Shown: positions 51,709-61,659, counted from the first letter of the stretch. The stretch: 64,000 nucleotides of DNA from a bacterium (GCA_021372515.1 JAJFUG010000073.1:25908-89907), one strand, 5' to 3'. Notes: generated from the sequence alone by a model not told the origin. Translations and numbers: made by a program.

Positions 51709-51861
51709 ATATTTCTTTTTCCCGCCTGGGCCGGGTTTAAGACCGCCGCGAGTGCGGAAAAGCTTGTACGACTGTTTCCGAGTGGTTAGAATCGTTTTGC
51801 GGAGAACTCAATTTATATCCGGTTATCTCAGCCGTAACGCTCAAACGGAGGGACGGTGGCG

Positions 51862-54504
51862 ATGCAAATGTTCGTTTTCAGGTACCTGACGGCCGGCCTG
51901 GCCGCGTGTGTGCTGGCCCTGGCGGCTGGTTCCTGTGCGCCCAAGGAGAAAAAAATGGCGTATCTCGACACCGGATTGCCTTTCGCGGACCGGACCGCGG
52001 ACCTGGTCTCGCGCATGACCCTGCCCGAGAAAATCTCGCAGATGGGGCACGACGCGCCGGCAGTAGACCGTCTGGGCATCCCCTCCTACAACTGGTGGAA
52101 CGAGGCCCTGCACGGCGTGGCCCGCAACGGCATCGCCACCGTGTTCCCTCAGTCCATCGGTCTGGCCGCCGCCTGGGACACCGACCTGCATTTCCGCCTG
52201 GCCACGGTGATCTCGGATGAGGGCCGGGCCAAGCACAACGAGGCCATGCGCAACGGCGACCACCGGATCTACACCGGCCTGACTTTCTGGTCGCCCAATA
52301 TCAACATTTTCCGCGACCCGCGCTGGGGCCGGGGCATGGAAACCTACGGCGAGGACCCGTTCCTTACCGCGCGCCTGGGCGTGCAGTTTGTCAAGGGCCT
52401 GCAGGGCGATGACCCCAAGTACTTGAAAACAGTGGCCACGCCCAAGCACTACGCCGTGCACAGCGGCCCGGAGCCGGAGCGCCACCGTTTTGACGCCGTG
52501 GTGGGGGACCGCGATTTCCTGGAAACCTACCTGCCGGCTTTCCACGCCTGCATCGTCGAGGGCGGCGCCTGGAGCATCATGGGAGCCTACAACCGTTTCC
52601 GTGGCCATCCCTGCTGCGCCAGCCCCACCCTGCTGGTCGATATCCTGCGCAACGAATGGCATTTCAAGGGTTACGTGGTCAGCGACTGCTGGGCGATCCG
52701 CGATTTCTACCAGGGCCACAACGTGGTCGCCAACGCGGCCGAGGCCGCCGCGCTGGCCGTACGCACCGGCTGTGACCTCAACTGTGGCGAGTCCTACCAG
52801 GAGGCCTTGGGCGAGGCGGTGGAAAAGGGCCTGCTCACCGAGGCCGAGATCGACTCCGCGGTCACGCACCTGTTCCTGGCCCGTTTCAGCCTCGGGATGT
52901 TCGACCCCGACAGCATGGTTCCCTACGCACAGATTCCCGTATCGGTCAACGACAGCCCGGAGCACCGCGCGCTGGCCCTGGAGGCGGCGCACAAGTCCAT
53001 CGTTCTGCTGAAAAACGCCGGCGGGATGTTGCCCCTGGACCGCAACAAGTACAAGAAAGTGGTCGTGCTCGGGCCCCAGGCGGTTTCGTTGGACTGCCTG
53101 CTGGGAAACTACAACGGCCATCCCTCGGCCTACACCACGGTGCTGGACGGTATCCGGGCCAAGCTGCCACCGGAGGCCGAGGTCACCTACCGCACCGGCT
53201 GCGGCATCGCCCAGAATTTCGAGAACTGGGAAATGGTCCCGCCGGAGGCCATTCAGCCGGTCGAGGGCTGGAACGGCAAGCTGAAAGTGGAGCATTTCGC
53301 GGGTGAGGCGGTCTCCGGCGAGCCGGTGGCGGTCACGGACGCCCCGTTCATCGGTTTCCAGTACCACCGTTTCCACTGGCCGATGGTGCCGCAGCTGGAG
53401 GGCCAGGTGCACTCGGCCCGGATCAGCGGGAAAGTGCAGGCCCCGGTGGACGGCCGCTACAAGCTGCGTCTTTCCTGCCGCGACAAGTTCGCCCTCAGCC
53501 TGGATGGCGCCGCGCTTGTCCAGTCGGACACCAGCGCCTGGACCGAGAAGAGCGCCGAGGTCGAGTTCGAGGCCGGCAGCGTGCACGAGCTGCAGCTCGA
53601 GATGACCGGGATGAAGGGTGACGGCAACGTGGTGCTGGAGTGGAGCCTGCCAGTGCAGGCCGATATCGCCCCGGTCATCAGGCAGGCCGACCTGATCGTG
53701 CTCTGCCTGGGGCTGTCGCCCAATCTGGAGGGCGAGGAAATGCCGGTCGAGGTGCCCGGGTTCTCGGGCGGCGACCGCACCAGCCTCGACCTTCCCGCCA
53801 CCCAGGAGGCCCTGCTCAAGCAGGCCGTGGCCTCGGGCAAGCCGGTGGTGCTGGTGCTGATGAACGGCAGCGCGCTGTCGATCAACAGCGCCGACAAGAG
53901 CGTGCCGGCCATAGTCGAGGCCTGGTACCCGGGCGAGGAGGGCGGAAAGGCCGTGGCGGATGTGCTGTTCGGTGATTACAACCCGGGCGGACGCCTGCCG
54001 GTGACTTTCTACAAGTCGGTCGACCAGCTCCCCTCGTTCGAGGACTACAACATGCAGGGCCGCACCTACCGCTATTTCAAGGGTGAGCCGCTCTACCCGT
54101 TCGGCTTCGGCCTCAGCTACACCACGTTCGAGTACGGCGAGCTGAGCGTTCCCGCCGAGATCGTCGCCGGCGACTCGGTCAAAGTGGCGGTCACGGTCAA
54201 GAACACCGGCAGCCGCGCCGGGGATGAGGTGGTCCAGGTCTACCTGTCCGACCTGGAGGCCTCGGTGCCCGTGCCGCAGCGCGCCCTGGTCGGGTTCAAG
54301 CGCGTCTCGCTCGCCCCGGGCGAGAGCGCCCGCTGTGAGTTCAGCCTCGCGCCGGATGCCTTCACCATCATCAACGACAACGGTGTGCGCGTGGCCGAGC
54401 CAGGCGCGTTCGAGATCACGGTGGGCGGCAAGCAGCCCGGTTTCAAGGGCTCGGCGGATGCCGCCACCACCGGCGCCGTGACCGGCCAGGTCACCTTGCG
54501 CTGA
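51862..54504 (+). CDS. GH3 beta-glycosidase lipoprotein with PA14 and Fn3-like domains
   Basis: This 880-residue protein resembles bacterial beta-xylosidase/beta-glucosidase of family GH3. A lipoprotein signal ends in AGSC (Cys near residue 25). The first barrel includes YNWWNEALHGVA, IFRDPRWGRGMETYGEDP, ATPKHYAVHSGPE (KH) and the nucleophile Asp in VVSDCWAI. A PA14-like insert (about residues 470-600) interrupts the second domain, and an Fn3-like domain ends the protein. It probably releases xylose or glucose from oligosaccharides in the periplasm or at the outer membrane. GTG at 51856 is an alternative start. The ATG at 51862 has better spacing from GGAGGG. Confidence 0.9.
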   Translation: MQMFVFRYLTAGLAACVLALAAGSCAPKEKKMAYLDTGLPFADRTADLVSRMTLPEKISQMGHDAPAVDRLGIPSYNWWNEALHGVARNGIATVFPQSIGLAAAWDTDLHFRLATVISDEGRAKHNEAMRNGDHRIYTGLTFWSPNINIFRDPRWGRGMETYGEDPFLTARLGVQFVKGLQGDDPKYLKTVATPKHYAVHSGPEPERHRFDAVVGDRDFLETYLPAFHACIVEGGAWSIMGAYNRFRGHPCCASPTLLVDILRNEWHFKGYVVSDCWAIRDFYQGHNVVANAAEAAALAVRTGCDLNCGESYQEALGEAVEKGLLTEAEIDSAVTHLFLARFSLGMFDPDSMVPYAQIPVSVNDSPEHRALALEAAHKSIVLLKNAGGMLPLDRNKYKKVVVLGPQAVSLDCLLGNYNGHPSAYTTVLDGIRAKLPPEAEVTYRTGCGIAQNFENWEMVPPEAIQPVEGWNGKLKVEHFAGEAVSGEPVAVTDAPFIGFQYHRFHWPMVPQLEGQVHSARISGKVQAPVDGRYKLRLSCRDKFALSLDGAALVQSDTSAWTEKSAEVEFEAGSVHELQLEMTGMKGDGNVVLEWSLPVQADIAPVIRQADLIVLCLGLSPNLEGEEMPVEVPGFSGGDRTSLDLPATQEALLKQAVASGKPVVLVLMNGSALSINSADKSVPAIVEAWYPGEEGGKAVADVLFGDYNPGGRLPVTFYKSVDQLPSFEDYNMQGRTYRYFKGEPLYPFGFGLSYTTFEYGELSVPAEIVAGDSVKVAVTVKNTGSRAGDEVVQVYLSDLEASVPVPQRALVGFKRVSLAPGESARCEFSLAPDAFTIINDNGVRVAEPGAFEITVGGKQPGFKGSADAATTGAVTGQVTLR

Positions 54505-54514
54505 TCCACGCTCA

Positions 54515-54557
54515 GGGAGCGCCGGGGTTATGTCCCAGCCCGGCGCTCCCTTTTTTT
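54515..54557 (+). terminator. strong terminator of the GH3 gene
   Basis: A perfect 12-bp stem, GGGAGCGCCGGG with CCCGGCGCTCCC, a 12-nt loop and seven T. Confidence 0.85.
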
Positions 54558-54580
54558 GAGCGCCGCCCCTTTATCTGTCC

Positions 54581-54609
54581 TTGACAAAGGATTATTGTTT
54601 AAATATAGT
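54581..54609 (+). promoter_or_regulatory. sigma70 promoter of gcvH
   Basis: A consensus TTGACA at 54581-54586 and TATAGT at 54604-54609 with an exact 17-bp spacer, giving a leader of about 80 nt before the ATG at 54697. I see no glycine-riboswitch sequence in that leader. Confidence 0.65.
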
Positions 54610-54696
54610 AGCGGGCCTGTAACAGATACCTGCGCGCCTGAAACCCCGCAGCGAGCTCGAGGATACCTTTTTCACAATTCGGAAGAGGAATGCAAG

Positions 54697-55071
54697 ATGA
54701 AAATCCCGAAGGATTTGAAGTACACCAAGGAACACGAATGGGTCCGTTTCGAGGAGGATGACCTCGCGGTGATCGGGATCACTGATTACGCCCAGAACGA
54801 GCTTGGTGACATCGTCTATGTCGAGCTGCCCGAGGTGGGCGACCAGGTCGAGACAATGGAAAGCTTCGGCACAATCGAGGCGGTCAAGACCGTGGCCGAC
54901 CTCTACAGCCCGGTCACCGGGACCGTGGATGAGATCAACGACACCCTGGCCGATGAGCCGGAGCTGGTCAACAGCGACCCGTACGGTGACGGCTGGATGA
55001 TCAAGGTCAGGACCAAGGAAGCCCCGGACGATCTTCTGACCCCGGAAGAATACAAGGACATGATCGGCTGA
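54697..55071 (+). CDS. gcvH: glycine cleavage system H protein
   Basis: This 124-residue lipoyl carrier has the family's length. The lipoylated lysine is K64 in FGTIEAVKTVADLYSP. KYTKEHEWVRFE and IGITDYAQNELGDIVYVELP match GcvH. It shuttles the aminomethyl group between P, T and L proteins. The ATG at 54697 was chosen over the longer frame from 54556, which includes a non-coding leader. It is followed 22 bp later by gcvPA. Confidence 0.93.
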   Translation: MKIPKDLKYTKEHEWVRFEEDDLAVIGITDYAQNELGDIVYVELPEVGDQVETMESFGTIEAVKTVADLYSPVTGTVDEINDTLADEPELVNSDPYGDGWMIKVRTKEAPDDLLTPEEYKDMIG

Positions 55072-55093
55072 GGCCGGAAAGCGCGCGCAGAGA

Positions 55094-56437
55094 ATGAGAT
55101 ATACGCCACACACCGAGGCCGATGTCAAGAGGATGCTCGAAAGCCTCGGCCTGAATTCGCTGGATGAGCTTTTCCGTTCCATCCCGGCCGAGGTCCAGGC
55201 CCGCTGCCGTCTGAGCCTGCCCGAGCCCTTGACCGAGATGGAAGTCACCGCCCTGGTCGAGGAGGTGGCCGCCGCCAACTGCGACCCCTTCGCCACGCTC
55301 AGTTTCCTGGGCGGCGGGGCCTGGGACCACTACATCCCGGCCGCCACCTGGCAGCTCCTTTCGCGCTCCGAGCTCTACACCTGCTACACGCCCTACCAGG
55401 CCGAGGTCAGCCAGGGCACGCTCCAGGCGATCTACGAGTACCAGAGTCTTGTCTGCCGCCTGACCGGCATGGACATCGCCAACGCCAGCGGCTACGACGG
55501 CGGCTCGGTCACGGCGGATGCCGCCCTGATGGCCGCCGCGATCAATGATGAGCGTTCGGTGGTCCTGGTCTCGGACACGGTGAACCCGGCCTACCGTCAG
55601 GTGGTGGAAACCTACAATTCCGGTGGGCGCTGCACTGTGCGCCGGGTGCCGTCGAAGAACGGCGCCACCGACCCTGAGGCCCTGGCCGCGGCCCTGGATG
55701 AGGACACGGTCTGCGTTATCGTGCAGAGCCCCAATTTCCTGGGAGCGCTGGAGGACACCGCAGCCCTCTGCGCCCTGGCGAAAGAAAAGGGTGCGCTCTC
55801 GGTGGTGGTCTGCGACCCGGTGGCCCTGGCCCTGACCACCTCGCCCGGCGAGGCGGGGGCCGATATCGCAGTGGGCGAGGGCCAGCCCTTGGGCGTGCCG
55901 CTCAGTTTCGGCGGACCGTATCTGGGCTTTTTCGCCACGCGCGAGGGCTACAAACGCCAGCTCCCGGGCCGTCTGGTCGGCATGACCGAGGACGTGAACG
56001 GCAAGCCGGGCTACGTGCTCACCCTTCAGACCCGCGAGCAGCATATCAAGCGCGAGCGCGCCACCAGCAACATCTGCACCAACCAGGCCCTTCTGGCCCT
56101 GGCCGCCACGATCCACCTGACCCTGCTGGGCCGCGAGGGCCTGACCGAGGCGGCGAACCTGAGCCTGCAGAAAGCCCACTATCTGGCCGAGCGTATCGCG
56201 GCCCTGCCCGGCTGGAGCCTGGCGTACCCGGAGCAGCCGTTCTTCCGCGAGTTTGTGCTGCGGCCGCCCAAGCCGCCGCGCGAGGTGATCGAGAAAGCCC
56301 TGGCGCGCGGGTTCCTGGCCGGGATCGACCTGGGGCGTCTGGACAGTCAGTGGGAGGGCCTGCTTCTCACCGCGGTGACAGAGAAGCGGACAAGAAAGCA
56401 GATGGACAGCTTAGTGGAAACCCTGGCCTCGCTGTGA
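55094..56437 (+). CDS. gcvPA: glycine dehydrogenase (decarboxylating) subunit 1
   Basis: This 447-residue protein is the N-terminal half of the P protein in two-subunit organisms, with RYTPHTEADVKRML at the start, GLNSLDELF, then ASGYDGGSVTADAALMA and CTNQALLALAATIHL. It decarboxylates glycine together with GcvPB, the PLP-binding partner. The partner gene, normally next, is not present in this window. Transcription would run from the gcvH promoter. Confidence 0.92.
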   Translation: MRYTPHTEADVKRMLESLGLNSLDELFRSIPAEVQARCRLSLPEPLTEMEVTALVEEVAAANCDPFATLSFLGGGAWDHYIPAATWQLLSRSELYTCYTPYQAEVSQGTLQAIYEYQSLVCRLTGMDIANASGYDGGSVTADAALMAAAINDERSVVLVSDTVNPAYRQVVETYNSGGRCTVRRVPSKNGATDPEALAAALDEDTVCVIVQSPNFLGALEDTAALCALAKEKGALSVVVCDPVALALTTSPGEAGADIAVGEGQPLGVPLSFGGPYLGFFATREGYKRQLPGRLVGMTEDVNGKPGYVLTLQTREQHIKRERATSNICTNQALLALAATIHLTLLGREGLTEAANLSLQKAHYLAERIAALPGWSLAYPEQPFFREFVLRPPKPPREVIEKALARGFLAGIDLGRLDSQWEGLLLTAVTEKRTRKQMDSLVETLASL

Positions 56438-56478
56438 AGCGGGGCCTTTTGGTTTTCAGATAGCAGGCAAAAGTAAAC

Positions 56479-56503
56479 GGGCGAACACAAGGTTCGCCCC
56501 TAC
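56479..56503 (-). repeat. REP-like unit with GTAG foot (identical copy 2)
   Basis: The exact reverse complement of 33608-33632 and 61660-61684, with CTAC at its right end. Confidence 0.85.
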
Positions 56504-56677
56504 GGTAGGCCCGCGCTGCCTGCGACTCCTGGAATCCGCTTTGATTCTCGATCCCCGGCGTAGGGGGGGCCGGGGGGATTTAATCAGACAGTCCGTTTTA
56601 CCACCTCTTTCGCGATATCCTCCCGCCAGACAAGGCAGTGGAAAGAAAGGATTAGATAATATCAAATCTCCCCTCAA

Positions 56678-56698
56678 TCCCCCTTTTTCAAAGGGGGA
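56678..56698. repeat. CCCCCTTT/AAAGGGGG palindrome
   Basis: TCCCCCTTT and AAAGGGGGA flank a short TTC spacer, a near-perfect palindrome matching 33677-33700. Confidence 0.55.
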
Positions 56699-56766
56699 GG
56701 CAGAGACTGCCCCTTCCATACCTCATGCAGTCAGACCCAATCCGGGCCTCCCGTGATTCTGATGTC

Positions 56767-56800
56767 AAAAAGAAAAGGGCACGGCAGGCCGTGCCCTTAC
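56767..56800 (-). terminator. REP-like hairpin terminating accA
   Basis: On the minus strand GTAA, then GGGCACGG/CCGTGCCC with a 4-nt loop and TTTTCTTTTT. It lies 30 bp past the accA stop and combines the REP-family core with a terminator T-run. Confidence 0.7.
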
Positions 56801-56830
56801 AGTAAAATCCATAGCTTAAACAGCCCCACC

Positions 56831-57787
56831 TCACTCCTCGTACGCACCCATGTGGCTGAACTTGTCGATCCGCTGGCGCACCAGCTCCTCGGGCTTGACC
56901 TTGCTGAGCTGAGCCAGGTGGCGCGAGAGCACCTCTTTCAGGCTGGCCGAGGAGGCGGCCGGGTCCATGTGCGCCCCGCCGTTGGGCTCGGGGATTATCT
57001 CGTCGATTATGCCGAACCCGAACAGGCTTTTAGCGTCCAGCTTGAGCGCTGCGGCGGCTTTCTCCTTCTCCGCGTCATCGCGCCACAGGATCGAGGCGCA
57101 GCCCTCGGGCGAGATAACCGAGTAGGTCGCGTTCTCGAGCATCAGCACCCGGTTGCCCATGCCCAGGGCCAGGGCCCCCCCGCTTCCGCCCTCGCCGATA
57201 ATCACTGAGACCAGGGGCGTGCGCAACAGGGTCATCTCGCGCAGGTTGCGGGCGATCGCCTCGGCCTGGCCGCGCTCCTCGGCCCCCAGGCCGGGGTAGG
57301 CGCCCGTGGTGTCGATCAGGGTCACCACCGGACGGCTGAACTTCTCGGCCAGGTACATCAGGCGCAACGCCTTGCGATAGCCCTCCGGGTGCGGCATCCC
57401 GAAATTGCGGTAGATTTTCTCCTTGGTGTCGCGGCCTTTCTGCTGGCCGATCACCATCACGGCCCGGCCCTCGAACCAGGCCCAGCCGGCCACGATGCTC
57501 GGGTCGTCGCGGAACTGACGGTCGCCGTGGAGCTCCACGAACCCCTCGAACACTGAGCCGATGTAGTCCAGGGCGTAAGGGCGCTGCGGGTGACGGGCCA
57601 GCTGGACCCGCTGGTAAGGTGTGATCTTGCGGTATATTTCCTCCCGCAGGCGCGCCAGTTTTTTCTCCAGCTTGCCGATCTCGGAACGCAGGTCCAGGCC
57701 CTGGCTCTCCGACAGACGGTCCAGTTCGGCGATCCTGTCCACCAGGTCGTGGATCGGTTTCTCGAAATCGAGGTACTGACCGTTCAT
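56831..57787 (-). CDS. accA: acetyl-CoA carboxylase carboxyltransferase subunit alpha
   Basis: This 318-residue enzyme subunit, with AccD, transfers CO2 from biotin to acetyl-CoA in fatty-acid synthesis. [63 protein letters not shown] and [32 protein letters not shown] are all typical. The ATG at 57787 has GGAG nine bases upstream. The longer frame to 58015 overlaps the neighbour and is rejected. Confidence 0.94.
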   Translation of the reverse strand: MNGQYLDFEKPIHDLVDRIAELDRLSESQGLDLRSEIGKLEKKLARLREEIYRKITPYQRVQLARHPQRPYALDYIGSVFEGFVELHGDRQFRDDPSIVAGWAWFEGRAVMVIGQQKGRDTKEKIYRNFGMPHPEGYRKALRLMYLAEKFSRPVVTLIDTTGAYPGLGAEERGQAEAIARNLREMTLLRTPLVSVIIGEGGSGGALALGMGNRVLMLENATYSVISPEGCASILWRDDAEKEKAAAALKLDAKSLFGFGIIDEIIPEPNGGAHMDPAASSASLKEVLSRHLAQLSKVKPEELVRQRIDKFSHMGAYEE

Positions 57788-57923
57788 CGTGGCATTCTCC
57801 GCTCGTGAATCCGTGGTCCGGGCGGCATGCGCGCCGGGATTGGTCTTCCAGTCCAGTTTGCGGGGACAATAAGCCCCATTGCGGTGTCGCACAAGCCAGG
57901 CCCGCCGTGAGCGCTCCAGGCGC

Positions 57924-59132
57924 TCAGTCCAGTCCGAGCAGCCCCTTGGCCACGTCGCGGCAGAACTTCTCGAGCACTGGCTTTTCCAGCCCGAGCCCGT
58001 CAACCAGCCAGTCACCCTGGCCGGGATAGAAGCTGGCGAACGTATAATCGATGTCCTTCCTGGTCGTGCGCAGGTAGAGCGACCAGACCTTGTACAGCTT
58101 GTCCGTGGGCAGCATGTCCGTGCCCCAGATCACCTTGTGCGGCATGCGGTTGATCAGCTCGCGGGTCTTGGCCGTGCGGTTGTCGCGCTCATGCCCCAGC
58201 CATTTGCCCCGGCCGGTCTCGGCCATGCGGCCGCTGATGTCGCTGTACAGGTTGGGAGTCCGTTCCAGGATCCGGAAATACTCGTCGATCCGGTCCCACG
58301 GATAGTTGGCGAAATGCACGGCGTTATAGTTGGTCTGCGGCGTGGACTCCACCAGATTGAAGAAGTCCTCGTGCAGCTGCCAGGCGTCGCGGTCGGTGAA
58401 ATTCTTGGCGTAGAGGTGCCAATCCGGGAAGCAGGTGATCTCGCGCAGGCGCTCGTTGCCCTCCAGGGGCATCAGGAACATCCAGGGATCGCCGTAGTGG
58501 ATCCAGATCGGCATGCCCAGGTCGCCGGCGTGGCCGAACAGCTCCTTGATCCGGGTGTCGTTCAGACGGGCGCGCTTGCCGTGGGTCTGCACATCCACGC
58601 CCAGGGCCTTGTGCACCTTGACCCCGCGCACGTTCAGCTTGCGGGCGCGATCCAGGTACTTGCAGGCTTTCTCGACCCAGCCCGGCTCGTCCAGCTTCCA
58701 GTCGAACGTGGTCAGGTTGACCACACGCTTGGCCAGACGGCTTTTCAGCCAGCCTTCCTCGACCTCGCGCAGGTACTCGTCCCAGTAGACTTCCAGCGAG
58801 AGGTTGATGATGTATTTGATCCCGGCGCTGTCCAGCACCTGTTCCAGCATTTCCATGTGCTTCGGGCTGGAGGGATAGCCGGCCAGGTGGCTGTGCCCGT
58901 CCACCGCGTCTTTCACTCCCAGCGCGGTTTCCGGGGCCCGCCAGTCGATGGCCGGGGCCTCCAGTTGAAGACGCGCCATGCGCTGGTAGCTCGAAACCTT
59001 TTTCCGAGTCTCGGCCGGGACCTCGACCCATTCCCAGCCCGGATATTTGGGCGCCTGCTCACCCCAGAACTCCTCGACCTCCAGTATTTCCTTCTCTGTC
59101 CGGTCGTCCTTTGCCGCCTCGATTTTAAGCAC
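57924..59132 (-). CDS. amidohydrolase-family TIM-barrel protein
   Basis: The 402-residue protein looks like an Amidohydro_2 member, with DGHSH near residue 78, GVKVHK (possible carbamylated or metal-binding Lys), IHYGDP and a late WGTDMLP that carries the conserved metal-linked Asp. It could be a decarboxylase or lactonase rather than a true amidohydrolase. The start is a GTG with GGGGAG upstream. It is divergent from the Gfo/Idh gene at 59366 and shares no clear operon with accA. Confidence 0.75.
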   Translation of the reverse strand: MLKIEAAKDDRTEKEILEVEEFWGEQAPKYPGWEWVEVPAETRKKVSSYQRMARLQLEAPAIDWRAPETALGVKDAVDGHSHLAGYPSSPKHMEMLEQVLDSAGIKYIINLSLEVYWDEYLREVEEGWLKSRLAKRVVNLTTFDWKLDEPGWVEKACKYLDRARKLNVRGVKVHKALGVDVQTHGKRARLNDTRIKELFGHAGDLGMPIWIHYGDPWMFLMPLEGNERLREITCFPDWHLYAKNFTDRDAWQLHEDFFNLVESTPQTNYNAVHFANYPWDRIDEYFRILERTPNLYSDISGRMAETGRGKWLGHERDNRTAKTRELINRMPHKVIWGTDMLPTDKLYKVWSLYLRTTRKDIDYTFASFYPGQGDWLVDGLGLEKPVLEKFCRDVAKGLLGLD

Positions 59133-59365
59133 CTCTCATCTCCCCGCGCAATGTGTTACGGCAGAAACATGCCCCCCGTGAACACCGCTGTCGGGGGGAC
59201 GACAATTAAGTATCATAATAATACGCAGGGGGATAAAAGGCAACTTAAAGGATTGGCCGGTCCGCGGGGGGATGTCCGATTGGGCTTGCCCCCCGGGACA
59301 GGCGGGCTTAATTTACTGAGCCAGAATCCGTTATTCGCCGTAAACTGAGCCAAAGGGGGCGGAGT

Positions 59366-60412
59366 ATGTCGGTGGGCGTGCTGGTGGCCGCGCCGGGCTG
59401 GGTGGCGGGTGAGCATATCCGGGCTTTCCAGGCCGACAGCCGCAGCCACGTGGCGGCAATCTGGGCCGGGCGCGATTCCGAGAGAGCACGGGCCGCGGAG
59501 TATGCCAGACGGTTCAACCTGGACTGCGTGATTACGGACGATTACGAGGCCGCGCTGGCCCTGAGCGCGGTGCAGGCGGTCACGGTCTGCTCGATCAACT
59601 GTTTCCACTACGGGCAGGCGCTGGCCGCGATCCGCGCGGGCAAGCACGTGCTGGTGGAAAAGCCGGTGGCCCTCAGCCTGGACGAGGTGCGCCGTCTGGC
59701 CCTGGAGGCCGGACGTGCCGGAGTGCTCACCCACGCCGGGCACATCGTGCGCTATTACCCGGCGATCCGCGCGCTCAAAGGCCTGATCGAGCGCGGGGCG
59801 CTGGGTGCTGTCTACCACGCCGAGGCGGATTACTGGCACGCGCTCTCGGGCGGCTGGAAAGTGAAAAAGGACACCGCGGGCAGCGCCATGCTGATGGGCG
59901 GCATCCACGCCCTGGACCTGGTGCGCCACCTGCTGGGCGAGACCCGCAAGGCCGAATGGGTGAGCGCCGTGGCGAGCGGCCCGTTCCTGCGCCAGGATTT
60001 CGACTATCCGCCCAATGTCGAGGCCCTGATCCGCTACGAGGACGGGGCCACCGCGCGGGTGGGGGTGGGCCTGGAGGCGAACATGCCCTACGTGTTCCAC
60101 CTTCAGGTCAACGGCAGCGGCGGCACGATCCGTCAGAACGGCATCCACTCGCCCGGGTTTTTCCCTGGAGTGAGCCGCTTCGTGGAGATACCCTCGCACT
60201 ACCCGGATGACTGGGACGTGGCCGGGCACCCGTTCGGCGAGGAGGTGGCCGATTTCCTGGACGCGGTGGAGAGCGGCACGCCCTCCATGTTGGATTTCCG
60301 GCACGCCCTGGCCACCTACGAGCTTCTGGAGGCGATCGAGCGCTCGGCGGCCACGGGCCGTCCGGTGCGGCCCGGCTCGGCCGGGGATGTACCCCTGTGC
60401 ATGCCGTTCTAA
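59366..60412 (+). CDS. Gfo/Idh/MocA-family oxidoreductase at the polysaccharide locus
   Basis: This 348-residue dehydrogenase has an N-terminal Rossmann fold (VLVAAPGWVAGEH), the EKP motif in LVEKPVALSL, and MGGIHALDLVRHLLGE with the catalytic-type His. It acts on a sugar or sugar nucleotide. It is followed 24 bp later by the ATP-grasp gene and then by DUF362 and GT4 genes, so it likely contributes to making a surface-polysaccharide sugar. GGGGGCGGAG precedes the ATG. Confidence 0.85.
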   Translation: MSVGVLVAAPGWVAGEHIRAFQADSRSHVAAIWAGRDSERARAAEYARRFNLDCVITDDYEAALALSAVQAVTVCSINCFHYGQALAAIRAGKHVLVEKPVALSLDEVRRLALEAGRAGVLTHAGHIVRYYPAIRALKGLIERGALGAVYHAEADYWHALSGGWKVKKDTAGSAMLMGGIHALDLVRHLLGETRKAEWVSAVASGPFLRQDFDYPPNVEALIRYEDGATARVGVGLEANMPYVFHLQVNGSGGTIRQNGIHSPGFFPGVSRFVEIPSHYPDDWDVAGHPFGEEVADFLDAVESGTPSMLDFRHALATYELLEAIERSAATGRPVRPGSAGDVPLCMPF

Positions 60413-60436
60413 CGAAAGCACACTTGCGGAGCGGGG

Positions 60437-61504
60437 ATGAAAGTCGGCATACTGGAATTCCGGGACACCAACGGACGCTATCTCAAGGCCCTCCAGGCCT
60501 ATGAGACGATCCTGGAGCACAACGGCATCGCCTGCGAGCGCCTGAGCCCCAGCGACCCGAGTCTGCTGGAGCGTGTGCGCGGCCTCGACCTGTTCATCGC
60601 GCGCTGGGGCCTCTACGACCATGACCGTCAGCTTGTGCGAAGTCTGCTCCCGGCTGTCGAGGAGCAACTGGGCGTAAAATGTTTCCCGGACCGCGCCACC
60701 TGCTGGCATTATGACGACAAGATCGGCCAGTGGTACCTGATGCAGGCCCGCGGGTTCCCGATGGTGGATACCCGCGTTTTCTGGGAGCGCCGGGCGGCCC
60801 TGGGCTGGCTGGAGCGCGAGGCCGAATACCCCCAGGTGTTCAAGCTCACCGGGGGGGCGGGCTCGCAGAATGTGCTGCTGGTGCGGGATGCCGCCCAGGG
60901 CAAGCGCCTGGTGCGGAGGATGTTCGGCCGGGGGATACTGCCGGGCGGGTTCCTGCCGGGAGGGGTGCGGCTGGCGCATTTCAACCTCTACCGTGAGCTG
61001 CGCCGCGCCGGGGGCGACATGCTGCGCCGTCTGCGCGGCCTGGATGCCTCCCCCTGGTGGGTCTGTCAGAAGAACTACGCCCTGTTCCAGCGGTTCCTGC
61101 CTGGGAACGAGTGGGACACGCGGGTCACGGTGATCGGCGGACGGGCGTTCGCTTTCCGTCGCCTCGTGCGCCCCGGCGATTTCCGGGCCTCGGGCAGCGG
61201 GCGGATCGACTACGACCCCGCGGGCGTGGACCCGCTCTGTGTGCAGATCGCCCTGCGCGCCTCACGCGAGCTGGGGTTCCAGTCGATGGCCTATGATTTC
61301 CTGTTCGACCCGGCTGGTGGGCCCTGTTTCTGCGAGATAAGCTACACCTATGTCTCGCGGGCGGTCTATGACTGCCCGGGCTGGTGGGACAGGGATCATC
61401 GGTGGCATGCGGGCCATCTCTGGCCGGAGTGGTGTCAGTTGGCCGATTGCCTGTCGCGGCCGGACTTGAAAGCGCCGGACCTGAGCGGGCTGGGTAAATT
61501 CTGA
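60437..61504 (+). CDS. ATP-grasp-fold protein of unknown substrate
   Basis: This 355-residue protein begins with a preATP-grasp strand (KVGILEFRDTNGRY) and continues with ATP-grasp-like stretches: CFPDRATCWHYDDKIGQW, VFKLTGGAGSQNVLLV (nucleotide-binding loop with Lys and Gly-rich turn) and the late metal-binding region MAYDFLFD. It likely ligates a carboxylate and an amine or amino acid, perhaps modifying a polysaccharide. GGAGCGGGG precedes the ATG, and it overlaps the Gfo/Idh operon. Confidence 0.68.
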   Translation: MKVGILEFRDTNGRYLKALQAYETILEHNGIACERLSPSDPSLLERVRGLDLFIARWGLYDHDRQLVRSLLPAVEEQLGVKCFPDRATCWHYDDKIGQWYLMQARGFPMVDTRVFWERRAALGWLEREAEYPQVFKLTGGAGSQNVLLVRDAAQGKRLVRRMFGRGILPGGFLPGGVRLAHFNLYRELRRAGGDMLRRLRGLDASPWWVCQKNYALFQRFLPGNEWDTRVTVIGGRAFAFRRLVRPGDFRASGSGRIDYDPAGVDPLCVQIALRASRELGFQSMAYDFLFDPAGGPCFCEISYTYVSRAVYDCPGWWDRDHRWHAGHLWPEWCQLADCLSRPDLKAPDLSGLGKF

Positions 61505-61578
61505 AAGCCTGGCTGGCGCGGCTCGTTGGAAGCGTTGGCTGCACGTATGATTTGGATGGCAGTATCAGTTTTCAATGC

Positions 61579-61600
61579 GGGGCAAGGCGCGCCGTGCCCC
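61579..61600. repeat. degenerate REP-like palindrome
   Basis: GGGGCA, a near-palindromic AGGCGCGCCG and TGCCCC resemble the family core but lack the GTAG foot. Confidence 0.4.
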
Positions 61601-61659
61601 TGTGCTGGCCGTCCTCGTTGGCGATGGTGGGTGTCAGCCACGGATGCCCTGGGCCTGCC

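Larger units (their letters stand above)
56438..56830. other. 393-bp repeat-filled gap where gcvPB is expected
   Basis: This gap between convergent gcvPA and accA holds a REP-like unit, a CCCCCTTT palindrome, a partly related CCCCGGCG/GGCCGGGG stretch near 56550-56578 and a REP-like terminator of accA. No remnant of gcvPB is visible. Short frames here merely read through repeats. Confidence 0.55.

Noticed and set aside
49468-51789. 773-residue plus-strand frame opposite OsmC and the GH3-like gene
   Set aside because: It spans two minus-strand genes and their gap, with no ribosome site or domain.
54610-54696. Possible glycine riboswitch before gcvH
   Set aside because: The leader is only about 80 nt and I find none of the conserved aptamer motifs or a second aptamer copy.
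56456-56719. 87-residue minus-strand frame and similar short frames in repeat gaps
   Set aside because: They read entirely through the REP-like and CCCCCTTT repeats. Such translations are commonly mis-annotated in databases.
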